A stretch of 25,058 nt of DNA. It comes from a virus. The translations under genes and the position numbers were made by a program. Location: positions 1-25,058 of the IMG/VR virus record IMGVR_UViG_3300028837_000401. One strand, given 5' to 3'. The notes below the pieces were generated by a model. The model was not told where the DNA came from, ran no database searches, and worked only from the letters and a program-made list of their open reading frames with translations. Of this stretch, positions 7,180 through 15,900 are shown one piece after another (position 1 is the first letter of the stretch; each line of letters begins with the position of its first letter).

Positions 7180-8220
7180 ATGAAAAAGTATCTTTTAATT
7201 ATGCTCGTTGTCCTCCTTATTACTGGAGTTGCGGCTCAGTGGAGCCGGTTGGGAAGTGGTGTACAACCCAAAGTCAGGGATGCCATTACTGAACTCAGGG
7301 AAAGGGCTGATGGCGAAGGTGTCAATTATGCCCGAACACTTGAGAACGGTAAGCGTGTCGTATATGTTGATGTAGCAAATACAGGCGGTGCCGAAGACGG
7401 TAAAACCTGGGGAACTGCTTACAATACATTAACTGAAGGGATTAACGCGGCTCGGTATGACCTGGGAACCACTGACCTGGACGACGATAAAAATCAGCAT
7501 GCTTACATATATGTGGCACCGGGTCAGTACAATAAGACATCATACACATCATTCAGTGGGTATGGTCTTCATATAATCGGTGTAGCCCGTGGAAATGGTG
7601 ATTATGGCGTAACGATAAATTATGCCAACACTTGCACGGGTGCGCCCTCTGTTATGGTCTGCGGCGGCGCAGAAATTGAGCTTGCTAATCTTACTATTTG
7701 CGGCGATGAAGCTTATCCGCTTCTTTATTTCACCGCTGCTGATTACGTGAAAATTCATAATGTCCACTTTAAATGTGATGCAGCAAACGTTACCTACGGT
7801 ATCCAGTTTGACAACGCGAAACACGTCGAGATTTATGATTGTGTTTTTGAAAACTGGGAAACTGCGGGGATCTATTTCAACGGCGGTGCCGATCAATACA
7901 TGATTTATTGTAATATCCATCATAATGTATTTAAAGCTGACGCTGGGGGAACTGCTGGCGGTTCGGGGATTCTTATTGATTCCGATGTTACCAGTTACGC
8001 CACTCGAATATGGGCCAATATGTTTGATGTATCCGGTCAAGGTTCGGGTGCATTCGGCGTTGATAATAATGCTTCCAATACAACGCACTCGTGTTTTATC
8101 TACGACAATCTAGCTGTTGGTGATGCTTCATTTGTTGGTTTTACATCTACCCAAAGGGGTATGTGGAATAATGCGTACTCTGCAAATGGAACCATGACGC
8201 TTGATGTCGATGATGATTAA
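7180..8220 (+). CDS. Signal-peptide protein with right-handed beta-helix (candidate head fibre or surface protein)
   Basis: 346 residues from the ATG at 7180, chosen over in-frame starts back to 7015 because AAGGAGG precedes it and it begins a signal peptide (MKKYLLIMLVVLLITGVAAQ, cleavage before Q20). The mature part starts with a linker, then VVYVDVANTGGAEDGKTWGTAYNTLTEGI, the standard entry of pectate-lyase-like parallel beta-helices, followed by coils with regular V/I and N/G spacing (YIYVAPGQYN, LHIIGVARG, IELANLTICG, VKIHNVHFKC, VEIYDCVFEN). Such folds bind or cut polysaccharides; no catalytic residues are recognisable. Placed ten bases after the capsid stop it would be expected to be a capsid or tail appendage, yet the signal peptide predicts export. 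Confidence 0.78.
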   Translation: MKKYLLIMLVVLLITGVAAQWSRLGSGVQPKVRDAITELRERADGEGVNYARTLENGKRVVYVDVANTGGAEDGKTWGTAYNTLTEGINAARYDLGTTDLDDDKNQHAYIYVAPGQYNKTSYTSFSGYGLHIIGVARGNGDYGVTINYANTCTGAPSVMVCGGAEIELANLTICGDEAYPLLYFTAADYVKIHNVHFKCDAANVTYGIQFDNAKHVEIYDCVFENWETAGIYFNGGADQYMIYCNIHHNVFKADAGGTAGGSGILIDSDVTSYATRIWANMFDVSGQGSGAFGVDNNASNTTHSCFIYDNLAVGDASFVGFTSTQRGMWNNAYSANGTMTLDVDDD

Positions 8221-8228
8221 AGAGGTGT

Positions 8229-8414
8229 ATGATGGAAACAAAGGCCAAGGTTTTACAGGCATTACAGAAAACACAGCAAGCCATTGACAAGTTGGCCTCT
8301 ATTGAACTGACTTCAGATATTGAATCTGCCGATGTAATGATTCAGTTGCGGGTTGTTTATAATTCTATGGTAGAACATAAAGCGACATTGCAAACGGTAT
8401 ATGATTCGATGTAA
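8229..8414 (+). CDS. Small helical hypothetical protein
   Basis: 61 residues, predicted almost wholly helical with amphipathic character (KVLQALQKTQQAIDKLASIEL...IQLRVVYNSMVEHKATLQTVYDSM). The start is one of two ATGs at 8229 and 8232, preceded by AAAGAGGTG. It has no signal peptide and lies between two exported-looking genes, nine bases after the beta-helix gene. A short trimeric or oligomeric helical protein in this place could be an adaptor for a head fibre or a second scaffold-like factor; neither is shown. A strong hairpin follows its stop. Confidence 0.6.
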   Translation: MMETKAKVLQALQKTQQAIDKLASIELTSDIESADVMIQLRVVYNSMVEHKATLQTVYDSM

Positions 8415-8422
8415 CTTTTAAC

Positions 8423-8445
8423 AGCCGGGGCTAGATGCCCCGGCT
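8423..8445 (+). other. Intergenic GC-rich hairpin (9-bp stem)
   Basis: AGCCGGGGC (8423-8431) pairs perfectly with GCCCCGGCT (8437-8445) around loop TAGAT. No U-run follows (TTAACAAGGAG), and the next gene's ribosome site begins five bases downstream. It is therefore more likely a processing or mRNA-stabilising element, or a leaky terminator reducing expression after the capsid block, than a strong terminator. Confidence 0.65.
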
Positions 8446-8461
8446 TAACAAGGAGTTCTAA

Positions 8462-8776
8462 ATGTCTAAAGCGGACGATATTAAACCAAAGAAATCTTTC
8501 GACCTTGAAAAAGCCCAATCCATTGGGATCAAGGCAGGAAGTTCGAAGACTTACAAGATGGATGTTAAAACGGTCTGGGACAAAGACAAGGACCGCGCTC
8601 TTGTCTCTTCCGAAGTCAATGACAAGGGTGAACAGTTCGTGAAAACCAGTGATACGGCACTTCAACAGAAGCTAGAGGGGCTTGGATACCAGGCCGATAA
8701 AATGGTCAAGGTCATGCACACACCATCACCCGCTGCAAAGCAAGGTGCAAAAGCTCAGTCCGAACTTGAGAAATAA
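8462..8776 (+). CDS. Hypothetical charged protein in the head region
   Basis: 104 residues, Lys-rich at the start (MSKADDIKPKKSFDLEKAQ), with a predicted small beta-rich centre (SSKTYKMDVKTVWDKDKDRALVSS) and a C-terminal helix ending AKAQSELEK. No signal peptide, unlike both neighbouring blocks. The ribosome site is AAGGAG, six bases before the ATG, after the 8423-8445 hairpin. Family not recognised. Its place after the capsid is compatible with a minor head or connector-associated factor. Confidence 0.6.
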   Translation: MSKADDIKPKKSFDLEKAQSIGIKAGSSKTYKMDVKTVWDKDKDRALVSSEVNDKGEQFVKTSDTALQQKLEGLGYQADKMVKVMHTPSPAAKQGAKAQSELEK

Positions 8777-8785
8777 GGGGGAGCA

Positions 8786-9241
8786 ATGAAACGGTTTATA
8801 TTTTTATTGATATTGATTCCCATGATTGCATCCGCTCAGATGCGGGAACGATTTGCGCCTGTATCTCTTGAGACGAATGCCGGATCTACTGCGTGGGCAA
8901 TCAATAAAACGGCGGACGACACAAGCGCGGTGTTTGATCTGTTCTCGAATCAATCGATAAGTTATAACATGTGGGATCCTACCGCCAGCGATTCAGTAGA
9001 TTATGATATCACCGTTTATATTTCCCATGCGATAGCTTCTACGCCTGATTCCACTTTTTCATTGCAGCAGTCAATAGCTGTGAATTCGTCAGGGTATGAT
9101 ATGACTGCATTCAGTATGCCTGTTGGTAGGAAGGCTTATATTATCGTAACGGGTGGATCTGATAATGGTGCCGAATGCGAAGGTGTGTTCACTTTGCTTG
9201 GTTTTTCTGACGCCGATAAGATGGCAGGGCGGATGAAATGA
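8786..9241 (+). CDS. Small exported protein with Gln+1 signal peptide
   Basis: 151 residues beginning with a signal peptide (MKRFIFLLILIPMIASA, cleavage before Q18). The mature part looks all-beta: alternating hydrophobic residues, Asp/Ser-rich turns (TADDTSAVFDLFSNQSISYNMWDP; DSVDYDITVYISHAI; AYIIVTGGSDNGAECEGVFTLLGF). It may be a decoration or adhesion module. GGGGGAG precedes the ATG. The stop overlaps the next gene by four bases (ATGA at 9238-9241), and the next gene starts with an almost identical signal sequence, so the two are likely a functional pair. Confidence 0.7.
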   Translation: MKRFIFLLILIPMIASAQMRERFAPVSLETNAGSTAWAINKTADDTSAVFDLFSNQSISYNMWDPTASDSVDYDITVYISHAIASTPDSTFSLQQSIAVNSSGYDMTAFSMPVGRKAYIIVTGGSDNGAECEGVFTLLGFSDADKMAGRMK

Positions 9242-9990
9242 AACGCTTAATACTCGTCATTGTATTTCTGCCTGTCTTTCTTTTTGGACAATGGCAATCT
9301 CCCCGCATTGCTGTGACCACCGTAGACGATACCCGGAACATTCATGCCCATGAAGTTATCGGGAACAAAGATGACACCGTGTTGGGCACTTCAATTGTGG
9401 CATTGGAAAAAGTTGCTATCGCTGAAACCGACACCGTTCAGACGGAAACAAACAAAATAGATCTTGCTGCCACGGATGGTTTGAGTGGTGTTAGTAGTTC
9501 GTTGTCCTATCGAGTACATGAAATAGAAAGACATCTTCATAATTATGAACATTGGTTTGAAACCGCCGCATCTGCTTCAGGGGAAACGCATGTTGCGAGT
9601 CATATAGGCGATGGTTCAGGTGCATTTCAAATTGATGCTGGCAATGATGACTGGGGTTCGTGGGTTCAGATATTGGGAAGCTCAGACACTCCGCACATTG
9701 TGGGGAAAACCCATTTTGACTTTAATCAGTTCTTTGTAGAGGGCACGGAAAAGGCAGGCACTTATTTCCTTCAGTTTGCTTTTGGTGCGTCTGGTGCCGC
9801 TGCATTAACAGCAAATACCGTTACTGAAATAGTTTATGTCGGTACAGTGGGTGCCGGGAATCCATTGCCGGTTATAGTGCAAACCGAGCGCATTACAGCA
9901 GGGACCAAAGCATGGGCTAGATGTAAAGCACCCGGAATCAATACATCGACACTAGATTTGTATTTTGGACTTCACGAATACGAAGGTTAG
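9238..9990 (+). CDS. Exported protein with helical stalk and C-terminal beta domain
   Basis: 250 residues. Signal peptide MKRLILVIVFLPVFLFG, cleavage before Q18. The mature chain has a Thr/Asp-rich linker, a helical segment (SSSLSYRVHEIERHLHNYEHWF, about residues 85-107) able to trimerise, and a compact beta-sandwich-like C-terminus with WGSWVQILGS, an H.DFNQFFVEGTEKAGTYFLQFAFG stretch and the ending TLDLYFGLHEYEG. The C-terminal module resembles ones I associate with phage surface proteins, but I cannot name its family. Position, stalk and beta head suggest a fibre or decoration; the signal peptide suggests export. It is coupled upstream by ATGA and followed two bases later by the connector gene. 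Confidence 0.68.
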   Translation: MKRLILVIVFLPVFLFGQWQSPRIAVTTVDDTRNIHAHEVIGNKDDTVLGTSIVALEKVAIAETDTVQTETNKIDLAATDGLSGVSSSLSYRVHEIERHLHNYEHWFETAASASGETHVASHIGDGSGAFQIDAGNDDWGSWVQILGSSDTPHIVGKTHFDFNQFFVEGTEKAGTYFLQFAFGASGAAALTANTVTEIVYVGTVGAGNPLPVIVQTERITAGTKAWARCKAPGINTSTLDLYFGLHEYEG

Positions 9991-9992
9991 TC

Positions 9993-10571
9993 ATGGCAAT
10001 CATAACCCGAACAAAAGTTAAAGAACTTCTCCAGATCACGGACTCCTCAAAGGATACCGTGATTGATGCACTGATTCCGGTTATCCAGAATCATGTGGTC
10101 GAAGACCTTTCTAACAGGTTTCACTTGAAAGATACCGACGGAACGGATGCGATTTGGATATCAGCGGAAACGATTGCCTTTGTCAACTCTGGTCCAGATA
10201 CGATCACGGACAGCGGGTCCGGTTTTGTGGATGCCCTGTTTTCTGATGGGATTGATATTGACATAATTGGATCTAAGTACAACAATGGAATCTTTGGAGT
10301 CAACACCGTTGCAGCCGGAACGATGACACTTGAAACTGCTGAGGAACTGGTTGCCGAAGCCGCCGGGGAAGCGATAACGATTTCAAGAGTCCAATTTCCA
10401 AAAGGCATGTGGTCCACTATTGCCGACATGATACTTTGGAAGGTTGACAAGAAAAGGCTTGTGAGTTCGTGGGCGTTGGCTGATTACCGCGAAGTCAAAA
10501 CAGGACGCGGCGGGATTCCCGTTGATCTTTGGAAGGAATTAAATCCCTGGAGAAAATTTAGGTGGAATTAA
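9993..10571 (+). CDS. Head-tail connector (adaptor, gp6/gp15-like)
   Basis: 192 residues. The N-terminal ITRTKVKELLQITDSSKDTVIDALIPVIQNHVVEDLSNRF is the start of the HK97 gp6/SPP1 gp15 adaptor family, which binds under the portal ring and extends the channel. The C-terminal helices (KGMWSTIADMILWKVDKKRLVSSWALADYREVKTG) complete it. Between them, residues about 55-135 form an inserted beta domain (ETIAFVNSGPDTITDSGSGF ... AITISRV). The core family is near 100-120 residues, so the insertion explains the extra length. The next gene starts directly after the stop. Confidence 0.78.
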   Translation: MAIITRTKVKELLQITDSSKDTVIDALIPVIQNHVVEDLSNRFHLKDTDGTDAIWISAETIAFVNSGPDTITDSGSGFVDALFSDGIDIDIIGSKYNNGIFGVNTVAAGTMTLETAEELVAEAAGEAITISRVQFPKGMWSTIADMILWKVDKKRLVSSWALADYREVKTGRGGIPVDLWKELNPWRKFRWN

Positions 10572-10988
10572 ATGTCTATTGAAGACCTATTTGTCTCAGG
10601 TTATACGGCGATTAAAAACACGGAGGGCCGGGATGCTGGCGGAGCCGTGACGAACACGCTTTCAACGGATACCGATATTGGAACCGATGGGGTGTTTTCT
10701 GCACATCAAAGGCAATTATCGGGGGATGAGATATTACGATATGCGAGGTTTGGAGTTGAAGAAGTTGCCAGATTTTACACGCAAGTTACGGGATTGACCA
10801 CCGAGCATTTGATCACCGATCTTGACGGCAAGGAGTGGAATATAATAAATATTGACGATCCTCATGATTTGGGTATGTTTCTTCAAATCGATGCGTCAAG
10901 GCGTTCCTGGAAAACATCACCGTTGTTATATTCAGAAAATAATGTTTCGATAATAACAGAAGATGAACAGCAAATAGTTCTTGGGTGA
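10572..10988 (+). CDS. Probable head closure (stopper) protein
   Basis: 138 residues. By position after the adaptor, and by the beta-rich LITDLDGKEWNIINIDDPHDLGMFLQIDASRR segment, it fits the small head-closure/stopper proteins that plug DNA until tail joining. The middle HQRQLSGDEILRYARFGVEEVARFYTQVTG is helical. It ends with IITEDEQQIVLG, a short acidic tail motif that recurs at the end of the protein encoded at 17531-18031. Assignment rests mainly on order and general fold pattern. Next gene three bases away. Confidence 0.62.
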   Translation: MSIEDLFVSGYTAIKNTEGRDAGGAVTNTLSTDTDIGTDGVFSAHQRQLSGDEILRYARFGVEEVARFYTQVTGLTTEHLITDLDGKEWNIINIDDPHDLGMFLQIDASRRSWKTSPLLYSENNVSIITEDEQQIVLG

Positions 10989-10991
10989 TTT

Positions 10992-11498
10992 ATGGCTGAT
11001 GGTAATTGGAATATTGGCGGAGTGATGAAGGCACAGCATAAAAGGCTGGATGCAAAGCTTTTACTTGCGGCTAATATTATGGTTGCAGAGATAAGGCCAT
11101 TAATCCCTGTTGATAAGGGAGATTTAAAGGGTGCCTTGGATCAAAAGAAAGTTCGGGATCTTCACTACAGAGTATTTAACGATAAAGAATATGCTCCCGA
11201 TGTGGAATTCGGAACAAAACCCCACGAGATTAAAGCAAAGCCCGGAAAGGTATTAGCATTTAACGTGCAGGCCGGATCTAAGCTCGGAACACGGAAAGCA
11301 TTGTATAGAAACAAGAAAACAGGAAAATTGCAACAAGCGAAAAACAAGAATACTGTGATATTTGCAACTAAGGTGAACCATCCCGGAACAAAAGCCCAAC
11401 CTTTTATGAGGCCGGGATTCAGGCGAGCCAAGGCAAAAATACGAGTCGCATTTGCTAAAGGTGGATTTGCTGCTGTTTACGGGAACGAGGTCGTATGA
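10992..11498 (+). CDS. HK97 gp10-like tail completion/neck protein
   Basis: 168 residues. The segment IMVAEIRPLIPVDKGDLKGALDQKK, followed by DKEYAPDVEFGTKPH and the late HPGTKAQPFMRPGFRRAKAKI, is the HK97 gp10-like pattern (a helix, then VDKG/L, then Y...VEFGT, then AQPFM.P). These proteins act at the head-tail neck or tail terminator. A basic insert (KNKKTGKLQQAKNKN region) is longer than usual. It overlaps the following gene by four bases (ATGA at 11495-11498). Confidence 0.85.
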   Translation: MADGNWNIGGVMKAQHKRLDAKLLLAANIMVAEIRPLIPVDKGDLKGALDQKKVRDLHYRVFNDKEYAPDVEFGTKPHEIKAKPGKVLAFNVQAGSKLGTRKALYRNKKTGKLQQAKNKNTVIFATKVNHPGTKAQPFMRPGFRRAKAKIRVAFAKGGFAAVYGNEVV

Positions 11499-11884
11499 AC
11501 ACCGCACTAAGAACAGGAATTGCAACATTGGCAGGAACAGTTCGGGGATTATCGTCTTTGAATGTGTATTATCAGGAATTGCCATACGAAAAAAAGGAAT
11601 TGACTTGCGTATTTTTAGGTGTGACAAATCCGCCCACGATAGATTCTGGATCGCATCTTAATTTTGACGTTGTCCAGTTCGATTTTTACGGCCCGACATT
11701 GTCCGCACTGGAAACGGTTGTAGAGGCTTTTGATACTGTATTCGATCTGTCTGAAAGTTTGGTCGTTACTGGATATTCAACGCATCCACTCCGAAAAGTT
11801 TTAGAACGCGGCCCCACAAAAGAGGGATCACAGTGGCGAATCATTAGAGATTACCTATTTATAACAGAAAAGGAAAGATCATGA
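11495..11884 (+). CDS. Probable tail terminator (gp17-like tail completion protein)
   Basis: 129 residues. Small alpha/beta protein with the layout of tail terminators: an N-terminal helix, ELTCVFLGVTNP, the central strand NFDVVQFDFYGPTLSALETVVEAFDTVFD, and a last strand WRIIRDYLFITEK. These form a ring capping the tail tube and joining the neck. Order (gp10-like, this gene, tube) supports it. ATGA overlaps on both sides (11495 and 11881) tie it to its neighbours. Confidence 0.68.
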   Translation: MNTALRTGIATLAGTVRGLSSLNVYYQELPYEKKELTCVFLGVTNPPTIDSGSHLNFDVVQFDFYGPTLSALETVVEAFDTVFDLSESLVVTGYSTHPLRKVLERGPTKEGSQWRIIRDYLFITEKERS

Positions 11885-12060
11885 GCAAGACTAACACCAT
11901 CGAATTCAGACGAAATTGTCCTCAAGAGCGTATTGATGCACGGCTTGAAGGATTAGCGTCAAAGGGATTCAAAGTCAAAAAAATAACGAATCTCAAGTAT
12001 GAATTGATCAAGAAAAAGCCAAAGGAGAAAAAATCATGGCCAAATACACGGGAACTTTAG
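11881..12060 (+). CDS. Small basic protein between tail terminator and tube genes
   Basis: 59 residues from ATG at 11881 (ATGA overlap with the previous stop) to TAG at 12058-12060. It reads MSKTNTIEFRRNCPQERIDA then RLEGLASKGFKVKKITNLKY and a Lys-rich end. It overlaps the tube gene by 25 bases in another frame. The stop-start overlap, good coding texture and absence of any other gene in 11885-12035 argue that it is real. No family recognised; the LEGLASKGFKVKKI portion looks like a small alpha-beta unit. Confidence 0.6.
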   Translation: MSKTNTIEFRRNCPQERIDARLEGLASKGFKVKKITNLKYELIKKKPKEKKSWPNTREL

Positions 12061-12398
12061 GAGGCGTTACTTTTGCCACGGAAACTCTTCACGTGACGAA
12101 TTTCACTTTTACCTCGTCTGAACCGATCCTCGATACTACGGACTCGGAGAGTTCGGGATGGGAAGAGAAAATCGCAAAAGGAATCACCGGGACAACCGCG
12201 TCAGTATCAGGTCATTTTGATTCTGACGATACTCTCCCGGTTGCAGGGGATAGCGGTTCGGCTGTGTTCACGTTTGACACTGCTGTAACTGTCACCCAGA
12301 CAATGCTTGTTGCGTCAATTGAAAAAACGGTTGACGTGCCAGGTGAGACACCAAACCAGTATAGTCTTGAACTTATCGGAACAGGAGCAGTTAGCTAA
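12036..12398 (+). CDS. Tail tube protein, copy 1
   Basis: 120 residues, all-beta, resembling short major tail (tube) proteins: MAKYTGTLGGVTFATETLHV, the NFTFTSSEPILDTTDSESSGW block, GITGTTASVSGHFDSDD, and a final strand DVPGETPNQYSLELIGTG. Tube proteins stack as hexamers around the tape measure. AAGGAG lies six bases before the ATG. The next gene encodes a clear paralogue, joined by TAATG. Copy 1 is the shorter and simpler, so I infer it is the main tube subunit. Confidence 0.72.
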   Translation: MAKYTGTLGGVTFATETLHVTNFTFTSSEPILDTTDSESSGWEEKIAKGITGTTASVSGHFDSDDTLPVAGDSGSAVFTFDTAVTVTQTMLVASIEKTVDVPGETPNQYSLELIGTGAVS

Positions 12399-12991
12399 TG
12401 GCCAAACATTCAGGCAGTAATGCAAAGGTAGAGATCGGAGCGGCCACAGTCATCACGGCTGCTTCGCATAACGCCGGAACTGTTACCGTTACGGCTGCTG
12501 GTCATGGCCTTTCTGTTGGCCGCTCGATTCTTATGGCCGGCGTGGTTGGAATGACTGACCTCAACACATATTTCGTTGTGGATGCCATTAATGGAAATGA
12601 TTTTGATGTCACGTTGACAACTGCACAGACCTACACCTCAGACGGCACGGTTCAACAGAGAATAGAGGTGACGAATATTTCATTCACTGAATCTGAGGCG
12701 ATCCTTGAGGATACAGATTCTTCGAACGCAGGATGGAAGACACACACGGCGAAAGGGATATCTAAACTATCTGGCACCTTGACAGGATTTTTCGATTCTG
12801 GATTGGTGCCGGAAACCCTTGTCGGTGAGAGTCTTTCATCTGTTAAAATCTACACCGAAACCGGGTATTATTGGTCTGGTACTTTGCTTGTAGGTCAGGT
12901 TGAACAGGCGGTAGACGTTCCCGGTGAAAGTCTTGTACAGATCACATATGCGTTTGAAGGGACTGGAGAATGGACGGAAACAACGCCGTAA
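12398..12991 (+). CDS. Tail tube protein, copy 2, with inserted beta domain
   Basis: 197 residues, paralogous to the preceding gene: MAKHSGS start, NISFTESEAILEDTDSSNAGWKTHTAKGISKLSGTLTGFFDS and DVPGESLVQITYAFEGTG match copy 1 block by block. Residues about 18-88 hold an extra domain (SHNAGTVTVTAAGHGLSVGR ... VVGMTDLNTYFVVDA ... TYTSDGTVQQ) resembling the FCCH-like beta fold known from E1 enzymes and common in phage structural proteins. It may be a minor tube subunit with an exposed decoration, or the subunit next to the tail tip. Its 3' end overlaps the next start by 22 bases. Confidence 0.7.
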   Translation: MAKHSGSNAKVEIGAATVITAASHNAGTVTVTAAGHGLSVGRSILMAGVVGMTDLNTYFVVDAINGNDFDVTLTTAQTYTSDGTVQQRIEVTNISFTESEAILEDTDSSNAGWKTHTAKGISKLSGTLTGFFDSGLVPETLVGESLSSVKIYTETGYYWSGTLLVGQVEQAVDVPGESLVQITYAFEGTGEWTETTP

Positions 12992-15900
12992 AGATTGAGC
13001 GAAAACAGAAAGACGTTGAAATATTTGGCAGGACTCTAAAACTGACAGAACGCTCCGTGGGTGTTATTTATAAACTGTCAGAATTTGGAAGTAATGGCAA
13101 TCCCAACGGCCCAATATTCGCCTATGTCGCAGGCATTGCCGATGCGCTTAAATGGAACTGGCATAGTCTTTCAAGGTGGAAGCCTGAACGCAGGAAACTA
13201 AAGAAGCTCTTGTCTCCTGCTAATCTTCGCCGAAGGAAAAATAAAGTAATGGCAAACGAAGAACTTGCAACTTTATATGTGGACGTTGTGGGCCGTCTTG
13301 ACGGCCTGGAAAAACAACTGAGACGCGCCCAGAAAGAAAGCGAAAAGTCTGTCGGCAAAATGAACAAAGCGTTTAATAAGTTTGACGCTAAGATTGCCAA
13401 GATGAAGCTCAGTGAATTACGTGTTCTTCGGAACAAACTTCAAAATGAATTCCAGCGGAAAATTAAACTGAATGTCAGCGGGAAAAGTCTTGATACGACA
13501 CGCCGAAAACTAGCCATGGTTGAAGGTGCGCTTCAGGGCGTTGAGACAAAGGCGCCCAAAGCGGCCAACATATTTCAAAGTGCATGGTTGAGAGCAGCCG
13601 CAGCGGTTACCACTGTTATTATTGCGGTGCGCAAAGCATTTAGTTTTGCAAAGGAAGTCAAGAACGCGGCTCGTGACGCAGAGGAAACAGAAAACAAATT
13701 TCTAACTGTCTTTGAGAATATCCAGGATAAGGCCAGGTCTACGGCTTCAGTGCTGGCAACATCTTACGGGATGGCAAATAGTACGGCGCAAAATCTTTTG
13801 GGGTCCACGGGTGATTTACTTGTGGGTTTTGGATTTACTGAGGACGCTGCACTTGGACTTTCAAAGCGGGTGAATGAGCTGGCTGTTGATCTTGCATCAT
13901 TCCAAAATATAGAGGGTGGGACCGAGAGAGCGAGCGAGGCACTGACAAAGGCTATTCTTGGCGAGACTGAATCCGCTAAAGCTTTGGGTATTGTTATTCG
14001 CCAGGATACAAAGGAATTCAAAGACAGTGTTGAGGCAATACAGAAGTCCCGTGGTGTAAACGAGAAACAAGCAAGATCCATAGTCATCCTGGAAGAAGCA
14101 TATAAACAGTCAAAAAAGGCGGTTGGTGATTTTGCCAGGACTCATGATCAACTTGCAAACCAGGAACGGATTGCCAAAGAAGAAGCGAAGAAATTTCGCG
14201 AAGAGATAGGCAGAAATCTTCAACCCACATTTCTATCGGCTACAAAGCTAGCAATTAAATTTTTTAGGGCAATCACGGAAACGGACCTAGACCAAACTAT
14301 TAGACAATTGGGTGAGTTGGGAGCAAGTGCTGAAACTTTGGTCCGGCTAAACGCAAGTAATACGCTTTTAAAAAACCTGAAAGCTGAAAAGGGAATAAGG
14401 GAAGATATTGCCAAACTTACCTTTGAAGCAGATCTTGGAGCGGGTAAAAAGTTTAAAACATTTGGAGGGATTCCAAGTCCAAAATTTGAAGGTGCTACAG
14501 AAGAAATGGAGCGTTTCAAAAATACCCTCAAAAGTCTACAATCAGGTCAACTGGATGCCGCTGCGAGAAATGAGTTAATTACTAATACTACATTCGAACT
14601 GACAGACGCACTGAAGGAAGTTGCCGACATTCAGGCACAAGGGAAAAATGTTCCAAATGCAATTAAGGATCGCGCAAATGCTTTGCAATATATGATCGAT
14701 AAATACTCTGGAATCATTGCTAATCTTGCTGCTATGGACGAGATGACAAGAAAAAACACGATTGCACAGAAGATATTACGCGGTGAGATGACAAAAACCA
14801 GTGATGCGTTTTCTGTTAAGCTTGGCAAGATGAATCTTGGTGAGCTGGGAAATTTGAGAAATGAACTTGAAAAAGAGTTGGGAAGAAAAATAAAGCTTAA
14901 TGTTAATCTTGAAAGCCTTGATGAAACCCGGCACAAGTTACGGCTTGTTGAGAATGCTATAGGCGACCTAGATAACGTTACCGACAAAACAGGGGATGCG
15001 GCAAAAGAGCGTGAATCGATCATCGAAAACTATTACAATACTGTTCGCTTTATGGATGCTAATTATGTAAAATATAGAGAGGCACAGATTCAGCAAGAAG
15101 TTGATGCTGTATTTCGTGCGACAAAAGACAAGGACAAAGCCGAACAGTTGGCGAATAAAAGGCGAAAAGAGCTTAATGATGATTTTTTGCAATATGCTTC
15201 TTCGAGGGTTGATGAGAATGTAAAAATACAGAGTGATGGAAATGAGAAGATTATCGAGGGGGAAGGTGAGACATATGTAGAACGTCTTAAAATTAGTAAA
15301 GATTTCTGGGAACAAATGCAAGAGCAGATTCAAAACTTCAATGATTTGCAGTATGCCGCCTTCGATGCCTTTGCCACGGGGTTTGAATCTATGCTTGACA
15401 CTGCCACAACAGGCCGCGAAGCATGGCAAGAAATGGCGGATACATTCATCGCAGCAGTGAGGCGGATGATTGCTGAATGGATTGCACTAAAGGTAGTAAT
15501 GGGACTTACAGAGCTTATTACTGCTGGCGTGAAATTAATTTCAGGTGCACCTAGTGCAGACTTTGGCCCTGCATCTTCAGCTCTTGCCGGTCACTCAGGC
15601 GGAACCTTTCAAGGCACCTCTAAGGGTGTTCAGAAAGTACAAGGTTTTTCAAAGGGTACAAACGGATTCATTGACCCCTCTTCCTTATCTGTACCCGCCG
15701 CCCATACAGGCGGAACTTTCAAGGGTACGTCTTCAGGGGTTGAAAAGGTTCAAGGTTTTTCAAAGGGTACGGATGGATTCATTGATCCATCCGCTTCCCC
15801 TGCCGCACGTACGGGTGGGACATTCAAGGGCACCTCTAAGGGTGTTCAGGAAGTCCAAGGCTTTTCAAAGGGTACAAACGGTTTTATCAACCCCTGGGCA

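Noticed and set aside
7549-8088. Reverse-strand frame of 179 codons opposite the beta-helix gene
   Set aside because: The + strand has signal peptide, ribosome site and beta-helix pattern; the reverse frame has none.
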